64,000 bases of DNA from Bacteroides pyogenes DSM 20611 = JCM 6294 (GTDB lineage: Bacteria; Bacteroidota; Bacteroidia; Bacteroidales; Bacteroidaceae), in NCBI RefSeq assembly GCF_000428105.1, contig NZ_ATZH01000022.1, forward strand, positions 1 through 64,000. Direction: 5' to 3'. Shown here one piece after another: positions 57,248-64,000 of this stretch. Below the pieces are notes generated by a model that searched no databases, was not told the origin of the DNA, and was given only the letters and a program-made list of their open reading frames with translations. Position numbers and translations under genes: made by a program. Position 1 is the first letter of the stretch. The number at the start of each line of letters is the position of its first letter.

Positions 57248-58717
57248 ATGGCATTTACGAATAATATTATGATTGTCCGGCACAAATTGCTGGCCGACCT
57301 TGTCAGACTCTGGAAAGACGAACAACTGATAGAGAAAATAGACCGCCTGCCATTGGAACTGACTCCTAAAAAGTCCAAACACATGGGACGTTGCTGCGTG
57401 CACAAAGAACGCGCTGTATGGAAATACAAATCGTTTCCGCTGATGGGATTCGACATGAGCGACGAACATGACGAGTTGACCCCATTGTCCGAATATGCCC
57501 GTCAGGCATTGAAACGGGAAGAGATTACCAAAGAGAACATACTGTGTGTAATCGATGAAGCCTGCTCTTCCTGCATACAAATTAATTATGAGATAACCAA
57601 CCTCTGTCGTGGATGCGTAGCTCGGAGTTGCTATATGAATTGTCCGAAAGGAGCCGTCCACTTCAAAAAGAACGGTCAGGCGACGATTGATCACGACGCA
57701 TGTATCAGTTGCGGAATCTGTCACAAAAGCTGCCCTTACCACGCCATCGTATATATCCCTGTACCTTGCGAGGAAGCATGTCCGGTGAAAGCTATCAGCA
57801 AAGATGAAGAGGGTGTCGAACACATCGACGAAAGTAAATGTATCTATTGCGGGAAGTGTATCAACGCTTGTCCGTTCGGAGCAATCTTCGAAATTTCGCA
57901 GACTTTTGACGTGCTTCAGGGCATTCGCAAAGGAGAAAAGATGGTGGCGATTATCGCGCCTTCCATTTTGGGACAGTTCAATACATCCATCGAACAAGTA
58001 TACGGCGCATTCAAACAAATAGGATTTGCCGACGTAATAGAGGTTGCCGAAGGAGCGATGATGACCATCAGCAACGAAGCGCACGAACTGGTAGAGAAAT
58101 TAGAGGAAGGACAAGCCTTTATGACGACTTCCTGCTGTCCGTCTTACATCGAGTTGGTAGAGAAGCACGTTTCAGGCATTCGTCCTTATGTGTCTTCTAC
58201 GGGATCGCCGATGTACTATGCCGCACGCATCGCGAAAGAGAAGCACCCCGACGCAAAAATAGTGTTCGTGGGACCGTGCGTGGCTAAACGCAAAGAGGTT
58301 CGTCGCGACGAAGCGGTCGACTTTATTCTTACATTCGAAGAAATAGGTTCTATATTCGACGGATTGGGTATCGAACTTAAAGAAGCTCAACCTTTCTCCG
58401 TCTTGCATACTTCCGTACGCGAAGCGCACGGTTTTGCGCAAGCCGGAGGAGTAATGGGGGCGGTAAAGGCTTATTTAAAAGACGAAGCCGATAAAATCAA
58501 CGCCATACAGGTATCGGATATGAGCAAGAAGAACATTGCGTTATTGCGAGCCGCCGCTAAGACAGGAAAAGCTTCCGCGCAATTTATAGAAGTCATGGCT
58601 TGCGAAGGCGGTTGTATAACAGGCCCCTGCACACACAACGACATCGTTTCGGGACGCCGCCAGCTGCTGCAAGATCTCGCGAAGCGAAAAGATACGTATG
58701 AAACAATGGGTAGATAA
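57248..58717 (+). CDS. hydA: [FeFe]-hydrogenase, monomeric, ferredoxin-domain type
   Basis: 489 residues. The N-terminal part has several 4Fe-4S cysteine sets (DACISCGICHKSCP and ESKCIYCGKCINACP). The C-terminal H-cluster domain has the three binding motifs: TSCCPSY (L1), VGPCVAKRKE (L2) and EVMACEGGCITGPC (L3). It interconverts protons and H2 with ferredoxin-type partners in the cytoplasm. The motif variants (TSCCP, GPC and GGC with GPC) look like the group B-type seen in Bacteroidetes rather than Clostridium group A, which is a judgement from motifs only. The maturase genes follow at once. Confidence 0.92.
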   Translation: MAFTNNIMIVRHKLLADLVRLWKDEQLIEKIDRLPLELTPKKSKHMGRCCVHKERAVWKYKSFPLMGFDMSDEHDELTPLSEYARQALKREEITKENILCVIDEACSSCIQINYEITNLCRGCVARSCYMNCPKGAVHFKKNGQATIDHDACISCGICHKSCPYHAIVYIPVPCEEACPVKAISKDEEGVEHIDESKCIYCGKCINACPFGAIFEISQTFDVLQGIRKGEKMVAIIAPSILGQFNTSIEQVYGAFKQIGFADVIEVAEGAMMTISNEAHELVEKLEEGQAFMTTSCCPSYIELVEKHVSGIRPYVSSTGSPMYYAARIAKEKHPDAKIVFVGPCVAKRKEVRRDEAVDFILTFEEIGSIFDGLGIELKEAQPFSVLHTSVREAHGFAQAGGVMGAVKAYLKDEADKINAIQVSDMSKKNIALLRAAAKTGKASAQFIEVMACEGGCITGPCTHNDIVSGRRQLLQDLAKRKDTYETMGR

Positions 58718-59753
58718 ATTAAAAAAGGAAAGAACACTCAACCGGGAAGAGTTCCGACAACTCTTGACTCACTGCGACACTGAAACCCTGCGCTATATCA
58801 ACGAGCAAGCGCGGGAAGTAAGTTTACGGCAATTCGGAAATAAGATTTATATCCGCGGGCTGATCGAAGTAAGCAACTGCTGCCGGAACAACTGTTACTA
58901 TTGCGGCATCCGGAAAGGCAATCCGAAAGTGGAGCGTTACCGGTTAAGTACCCGACAAATACTGGATTGTTGCCGGCAAGGATATGCGACAGGATTCCGC
59001 ACCTTTGTATTGCAAGGAGGAGAAGACCCCGCCCTGACGGATGAACGGATAGAAAAAACAGTTGCCGCCATACGGGAAAGCTATCCCGACTGCGCCATTA
59101 CATTGTCATTAGGTGAAAGGTCTCGCGAAGCCTACGAACGTTTCTTTCGGGCAGGAGCGAATCGATACCTGCTGCGACATGAAACATACGATGAAACGCA
59201 TTACGGTCAACTGCACCCGGCAGAGATGTCACTTGCCCGGCGACTGAGATGTTTGCATGATTTGAAAGAAATAGGATTTCAAACGGGTACGGGTATCATG
59301 GTGGGCAGTCCCGGACAAACCACAGAGCATCTGCTTCAGGATATAGATTTCATCGAAAAATTGCGTCCGGAGATGATCGGAATAGGCCCTTTCCTTTCGC
59401 ATCATGACACGCCCTTTGCCGAATGTGCCAACGGAACGATGGAACAAACCTTGCTATTGTTATCCATTTTCCGCCTGATGCATCCGCCGGCTTTAATACC
59501 CTCCACTACAGCCTTAGCCACACTGGCCGCCAATGGAAGGGAACAGGGCATATTGGCGGGAGCTAATGTCTTGATGCCCAATCTTTCTCCGCCGGAAGAA
59601 CGAAAAAAATATGAACTCTACAACGACAAAGCCTCATTGGGGGCGGAATCAGCCGAAGGGTTGGCAATGCTGCGAAAGCAACTGCAATCTATCGGCTACG
59701 AAATATCGACCGAAAGAGGAGATTTTATAACAGAAAAACAGCTAAACACTTAA
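58698..59753 (+). CDS. hydE: [FeFe]-hydrogenase maturase HydE (radical SAM)
   Basis: 351 residues. The radical-SAM CX3CX2C motif is in SNCCRNNCYYCGIRKGN (about residues 54-70). HydE helps build the dithiolate/diiron precursor of the H-cluster. The start lies 20 bp inside the end of hydA, so translation is coupled. No second conserved cluster motif is obvious. Confidence 0.93.
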   Translation: MKQWVDKLKKERTLNREEFRQLLTHCDTETLRYINEQAREVSLRQFGNKIYIRGLIEVSNCCRNNCYYCGIRKGNPKVERYRLSTRQILDCCRQGYATGFRTFVLQGGEDPALTDERIEKTVAAIRESYPDCAITLSLGERSREAYERFFRAGANRYLLRHETYDETHYGQLHPAEMSLARRLRCLHDLKEIGFQTGTGIMVGSPGQTTEHLLQDIDFIEKLRPEMIGIGPFLSHHDTPFAECANGTMEQTLLLLSIFRLMHPPALIPSTTALATLAANGREQGILAGANVLMPNLSPPEERKKYELYNDKASLGAESAEGLAMLRKQLQSIGYEISTERGDFITEKQLNT

Positions 59754-59780
59754 CCATTAATCATTGAACTGACAACAGAT

Positions 59781-61202
59781 ATGGCTTACCAAGCAGATTC
59801 ATTAAAAGCCGAAGAATTCATAAAGCATGAAGAGATTCTGGATACGCTGAGATATGCGGAAGCAAACAAAAACAATCGTGCGCTGATAGAGCAGCTTATC
59901 GAAAAGGCTGCCCTCTGCAAAGGACTCTCGCACCGGGAAGCGGCTGTGTTATTGGAATGCGAACAACCGGACTTAATAGAACGCATTTTCCATCTTGCCA
60001 AGGAAATCAAACAGAAGTTCTATGGCAACCGGATTGTCATGTTCGCACCGCTTTACCTATCAAACTATTGTGTAAACGGTTGCGTATATTGTCCTTATCA
60101 TGCCAAAAACAAAACAATTGCCCGCAAGAAACTGACACAGGAAGAAATACGCCGCGAAGTCATCGCGCTGCAAGACATGGGACACAAACGTCTGGCGCTC
60201 GAAGCCGGTGAACATCCGCTTCAAAATCCCATCGAGTATATACTGGAATCTATCCGTACGATATACAGCATCAAACACAAGAACGGGGCCATCCGGCGGG
60301 TGAACGTGAATATCGCCGCCACTACAGTGGAAAACTACCGAAAGCTCAAAGAGGCAGGCATAGGCACTTACATCTTATTCCAAGAGACTTACCACAAACA
60401 GAATTACGAGGCTCTGCATCCTACAGGACCTAAGAGCAATTACGCATACCACACCGAAGCGATGGACCGGGCGATGGAGGCCGGAATCGACGACGTGGGA
60501 ATCGGAGTGTTGTTCGGACTGAACACATACCGGTACGACTTTATCGGATTGCTCATGCATGCAGAACATTTGGAGGCGAGATTCGGCGTCGGCCCGCATA
60601 CCATCAGCTTGCCCCGTATCTGTTCGGCAGACGACATTAATGCCGGAGATTTTCCCAACGCTGTTTCCGATGAAATATTCAGTAAAATTGTGGCGGTGAT
60701 TCGCATCTCTGTCCCCTATACAGGAATGATTATTTCTACCAGAGAATCGCAAGCGTCGCGTGACAAAGTGCTGGAATTAGGCGTATCGCAAATCAGCGGA
60801 GGCTCGCGTACAAGTGTCGGCGGGTACGCCGAAAAAGAACTTCCGGAAGAAAACTCTGCACAATTTGATGTAAGCGATACCCGAACGCTCGATGAAATAG
60901 TAAGCTGGCTGCTCGACTTGGGGTATATCCCCAGCTTTTGCACGGCATGCTACCGGGAAGGACGAACGGGCGACCGCTTCATGTCGCTGGTCAAATCGGG
61001 GCAGATAGCCAACTGCTGCGGACCGAACGCGCTGATGACGCTGAAAGAGTATCTGGAAGATTACGCTTCGGAAGACACCCGCAAAAAAGGTCTGGCACTG
61101 ATTCGCAAAGAAACAGACCGGATTCCGAACCCCAAAATCAGAGAGATAGCTATCCGGAACCTGAAAGAGATAGCCGCAGGCAAAAGAGATTTCAGATTTT
61201 AA
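59781..61202 (+). CDS. hydG: [FeFe]-hydrogenase maturase HydG (radical SAM, tyrosine lyase)
   Basis: 473 residues. The radical-SAM triad is in NYCVNGCVYCPYH; the auxiliary-cluster cysteines are near the C-terminus in FCTACYREGRTG and NCCGPN, spaced as in HydG. It splits tyrosine to give the CO and cyanide ligands of the H-cluster. It is 27 bp after hydE. Confidence 0.95.
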   Translation: MAYQADSLKAEEFIKHEEILDTLRYAEANKNNRALIEQLIEKAALCKGLSHREAAVLLECEQPDLIERIFHLAKEIKQKFYGNRIVMFAPLYLSNYCVNGCVYCPYHAKNKTIARKKLTQEEIRREVIALQDMGHKRLALEAGEHPLQNPIEYILESIRTIYSIKHKNGAIRRVNVNIAATTVENYRKLKEAGIGTYILFQETYHKQNYEALHPTGPKSNYAYHTEAMDRAMEAGIDDVGIGVLFGLNTYRYDFIGLLMHAEHLEARFGVGPHTISLPRICSADDINAGDFPNAVSDEIFSKIVAVIRISVPYTGMIISTRESQASRDKVLELGVSQISGGSRTSVGGYAEKELPEENSAQFDVSDTRTLDEIVSWLLDLGYIPSFCTACYREGRTGDRFMSLVKSGQIANCCGPNALMTLKEYLEDYASEDTRKKGLALIRKETDRIPNPKIREIAIRNLKEIAAGKRDFRF

Positions 61203-61230
61203 TTCGTACAACTCAATCAGACAACGGTTT

Positions 61231-62439
61231 ATGAACTTAACGCATACTCCCCATGCCAATCGGCTACATATCACGCTTTTCGGCAAAAGAAACAGCGGTA
61301 AGTCATCTCTTATCAACGCACTGACCGGACAGGAAACTGCTCTTGTTTCGGACCTGCCCGGCACTACCACAGACCCGGTGAGCAAAGCAATGGAAGTGCC
61401 GGGAATAGGGCCTTGCCTATTCGTCGACACTCCGGGATTTGACGATGAGGGCGAACTGGGCGATCTGCGCATCGAACGGACACGGCAGGCTGTAGAGAAG
61501 ACCGATATAGCGTTGCTTCTTTGCGGTGGAGACGCTTCGAATGCGAACCCCGATCTCAACGAAGAGCTTCTTTGGTTTCGGGAATTGAAAAGCAGGAATA
61601 TTCCCATCATTCTTCTGATCAACAAAACGGATATACGCAAAGATACAAAAAATCTTGCCGAACGTATAGAAGCCTTGTGCGGCAGCTCTCCCATTTTAGT
61701 CAGCGCCAAAGAAAGAATAGGAATCGAGGCCATTCGTCAGAGTATACTCGAAAAACTGTCCGAAGACTTCGACCGACAGAGCATTACCGGACGATTGGTC
61801 GATGATGGAGACTTGGTGCTGCTGGTGATGCCTCAGGATATACAAGCGCCGAAAGGGCGGCTGATTTTACCGCAAGTACAGACTATACGCGAACTTCTGG
61901 ACAGGAAATGTATCGTGATGAGCTGTACTACGGACAAATTGTCGGAGACATTATCAGTTCTCTCCTCTCCTCCCAAACTGATTATCACAGATTCACAGGT
62001 TTTCAAAACAGTCTATGAGCAGAAACCTGCCGCCAGCCGGCTCACTTCTTTTTCCGTACTTTTCGCGGGCTATAAAGGAGACATCGAATACTTCGTAGAA
62101 AGTGCGGCAGCAATCGATTCTCTGACCGAAGCGTCGCACGTGCTCATAGCCGAGGCTTGCACGCATGCGCCCGCAACCGAAGACATAGGAAGAGTAAAAC
62201 TTCCGCGTATGTTACGAAAAAAAGTCGGTGAAAAACTCGCCATCGACATCGTTTCGGGTAGAGACTTCCCTCAAGATCTCTCTTCTTACGACCTGATCAT
62301 TCACTGTGGCGCCTGCATGTTCAACCGGAAATACGTAATGAGCCGAATCGACCGTGCCAAAGAACAAAAGGTGCCGATGACGAATTACGGAGTAGCCATC
62401 GCACTTCTCAGCGGAATCCTCGACCGGATAGAATACTGA
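61231..62439 (+). CDS. hydF: [FeFe]-hydrogenase maturation GTPase HydF
   Basis: 402 residues: an N-terminal GTPase with GKRNSGKSS, DTPGFDD and NKTD motifs, a dimerisation domain, and a C-terminal Fe-S domain with ACTHAP (CxH) and HCGAC, the HydF cluster ligands. It is the scaffold that delivers the 2Fe subcluster to HydA. It completes an uninterrupted hydA-E-G-F set. Confidence 0.95.
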   Translation: MNLTHTPHANRLHITLFGKRNSGKSSLINALTGQETALVSDLPGTTTDPVSKAMEVPGIGPCLFVDTPGFDDEGELGDLRIERTRQAVEKTDIALLLCGGDASNANPDLNEELLWFRELKSRNIPIILLINKTDIRKDTKNLAERIEALCGSSPILVSAKERIGIEAIRQSILEKLSEDFDRQSITGRLVDDGDLVLLVMPQDIQAPKGRLILPQVQTIRELLDRKCIVMSCTTDKLSETLSVLSSPPKLIITDSQVFKTVYEQKPAASRLTSFSVLFAGYKGDIEYFVESAAAIDSLTEASHVLIAEACTHAPATEDIGRVKLPRMLRKKVGEKLAIDIVSGRDFPQDLSSYDLIIHCGACMFNRKYVMSRIDRAKEQKVPMTNYGVAIALLSGILDRIEY

Positions 62440-62750
62440 AGAATCCATAAACCCTTCCGGAAGCCATTCGAACGATATACATCAAAGACAAAAGCATTCC
62501 CGAAACCTCTTTAAACACCGGAATAAAGAAACCGGAATAAAAATAAAGAACGGATTGGAGAATAGGCAAAGTCGTATATTCAGCCAAAAGCCACCATGGG
62601 AAGAATCAACTTTTCAGACTAACCTTTTGACCACAAAAGATTTTGTTTGGTATCAATAACCAATGAAATTCCTTGCAGCAGTTTTTCTATGATTCAGTGT
62701 CGATGCCAACATGTGCGGTTTACAGCTGACAAGGTGTTCAGCAAACGGTA
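62440..62750. other. Intergenic stretch between convergent hydF and hisS
   Basis: No gene or clear terminator seen; ACCGGAATAAA is repeated near 62517 and 62531. Confidence 0.4.
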
Positions 62751-64000
62751 TCAATTTTCCTGAAGCTTTGCAATCAGTTCTTCCACCGAAACAAGCTGTT
62801 GCTCTCCGGACTCCATATTCTTAAGCATCGCCTTTCCTTCGTTCATCTCATTTTCTCCGACTATAGCCACAAAAGGAATCTGCTTTGCGTTGGCATAACC
62901 CATTTGCTTTTTCATTTTGGCGCTGTCGGGGAATATTTCCGCACGAATGCCTGCCGCACGTACTTTAGCAAGCATATTCATAGAGAAGGCCGCCTCTTTT
63001 TCACCGAAGTTGACAAACATGATTTCGGTGCCGTTCACCGCTTCTTTCGGATAAAGGTCGAGTTGATTCAACACGTCGAAGATACGGTCGGCTCCAAACG
63101 AAATACCTACTCCGGACACGCCTGCCATGCCGAACACTCCGGTCAGGTTGTCGTAACGCCCGCCGCCGGTAATGCTGCCTATTTGTACGTCCAACGCTTT
63201 CACTTCAAAGATAGCGCCCGTATAATAATTCAGTCCGCGCGCCAACGTCAGGTCCAGCTCTATCTCATTCTTCAGGTTCATGGTTTGAAGCGTACGAAGA
63301 ATAAACTCGCTCTCCTCTACACCTTTCAGACCAATTTCGCTGGCGGACAAAACTTCTTTCAAAGTAGCCAATTTCTCCGCATTCGTGCCGCTCAGCAAAA
63401 TAATCGGTTGCAGCTTGGCTATCGCTTCTTCGCCGATGCCTTTTTCCTTCAATTCGGCGTTCACATTGTCGAGACCGATTTTATCGAGCTTGTCGATGGC
63501 TACCGTAATATCGACTATCTTATCGGCTTCACCGATAATTTCGGCGATTCCCGACAAAATTTTCCGGTTGTTGATCTTAATGCACACACGGATGCCGAAA
63601 CGGCTGAACACAGTATCGATGATCTGCATCAATTCCACCTCGTTCACCAACGAATCGCTGCCCACCACATCGGCATCGCACTGATAAAACTCCCGGTAAC
63701 GTCCCTTTTGCGGACGATCGGCACGCCAAACGGGCTGAATCTGATAGCGTTTGAAAGGAAACGCGATATCTTCCCTGTGCATCACCACATAGCGGGCAAA
63801 GGGAACGGTCAAGTCATAACGCAAACCTTTTTCGCAAAATTTGCTTGCCAGCTTAGCGGCATTGCGGCTCAAAAGTTCTTCATCGGTAATCCCCGAAAAA
63901 TAATCTCCGGAGTTCTGAATCTTAAAAAGAAGCTTATCGCCTTCATCTCCGTATTTTCCCATCAGGGTAGAAAGCATCTCCATCGACGGAGTTTCTATCT
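62751..64000 (-). CDS. hisS: Histidyl-tRNA synthetase (C-terminal part, cut by window end)
   Basis: 416 residues are visible, and the frame stays open to base 64000. Class II signatures are present: motif 2 ([20 protein letters not shown]), the histidine-binding block [13 protein letters not shown] and motif 3 GGGRYDNL, then the C-terminal anticodon-binding domain. It charges tRNA-His in the cytoplasm. The missing part is only the N-terminal end upstream of ETPSMEML. Its stop lies opposite hydF with a 311-bp gap. Confidence 0.96.
   Translation of the reverse strand, partial: IETPSMEMLSTLMGKYGDEGDKLLFKIQNSGDYFSGITDEELLSRNAAKLASKFCEKGLRYDLTVPFARYVVMHREDIAFPFKRYQIQPVWRADRPQKGRYREFYQCDADVVGSDSLVNEVELMQIIDTVFSRFGIRVCIKINNRKILSGIAEIIGEADKIVDITVAIDKLDKIGLDNVNAELKEKGIGEEAIAKLQPIILLSGTNAEKLATLKEVLSASEIGLKGVEESEFILRTLQTMNLKNEIELDLTLARGLNYYTGAIFEVKALDVQIGSITGGGRYDNLTGVFGMAGVSGVGISFGADRIFDVLNQLDLYPKEAVNGTEIMFVNFGEKEAAFSMNMLAKVRAAGIRAEIFPDSAKMKKQMGYANAKQIPFVAIVGENEMNEGKAMLKNMESGEQQLVSVEELIAKLQEN

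Overview
The window reads as chromosome from a Bacteroidales gut bacterium, most likely Bacteroides. Evidence: a SusC/SusD pair, many lipoproteins with Bacteroides-style lipoboxes, and the Bacteroides -7 promoter element TAnnTTTG (often with TTG about 19-20 bp upstream) in front of most transcription units. No rRNA, tRNA, CRISPR array, phage or intact insertion sequence was recognised. Gene density is high and the content is mostly core metabolism and cell-envelope biology.

Layout. 1-2280: a NifU-like Fe-S scaffold and a GGGtGRT-family protein. 2374-11652: an alpha-2-macroglobulin lipoprotein with its PBP1C partner, a small membrane protein and an orphan LuxR-type regulator. 12047-33956: a peptidoglycan (MurNAc) salvage locus. 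It has a BadF-type sugar kinase, a susC/susD pair, then a ten-gene tightly spaced run: amidase-like protein, phosphoesterase/PQQ propeller, GT2 glycosyltransferase, SpoIID/LytB protein, AmpG, NamZ, MurT, MurK, MurQ and an SGNH hydrolase. 33982-41937: mnmA, an S41-like lipoprotein lacking its catalytic residues, an esterase, a DUF2007/zinc-ribbon protein, a third BadF-type kinase, an unknown protein and a secreted C1B peptidase. 42422-46217: etfB, etfA and a frameshifted acyl-CoA dehydrogenase. 46297-56253: cbpM/cbpA, a phosphoethanolamine-transferase-like protein with an Omp85-type barrel protein, a small winged-helix protein, groES/groEL and two L,D-transpeptidase-fold proteins. 56331-62439: a decayed PepSY-TM gene and an [FeFe]-hydrogenase with maturases HydE, HydG and HydF. 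62751-64000: hisS, cut by the window edge.

How the genes work together. The salvage locus forms a plausible route: SusCD-type uptake across the outer membrane; periplasmic trimming by amidase and NamZ; inner-membrane import of muropeptides by AmpG and of MurNAc by MurT; then MurK phosphorylation and MurQ lactyl-ether cleavage to GlcNAc-6-P. The namZ-murT-murK-murQ order follows the characterised Tannerella forsythia pathway. The SusCD pair, the signal-less SpoIID protein, the GT2 enzyme and the PQQ/phosphoesterase are the less explained parts.

The most unusual non-coding signal is a set of intergenic repeat arrays. Their sequences differ but they share a period of 21-22 bp (about two helical turns). 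The cleanest is five 18-bp near-palindromes at exactly 22-bp steps (18657-18762), with paired changes in the arms. Other examples lie at 11889-11975, 36692-37062, 39411-39497, 42084-42157, 46297-46381 and 54041-54160. A 65-bp tandem repeat at 47907-48096 and a 109-bp repeat at 36721-36938 are close to 3 and 5 times that step.
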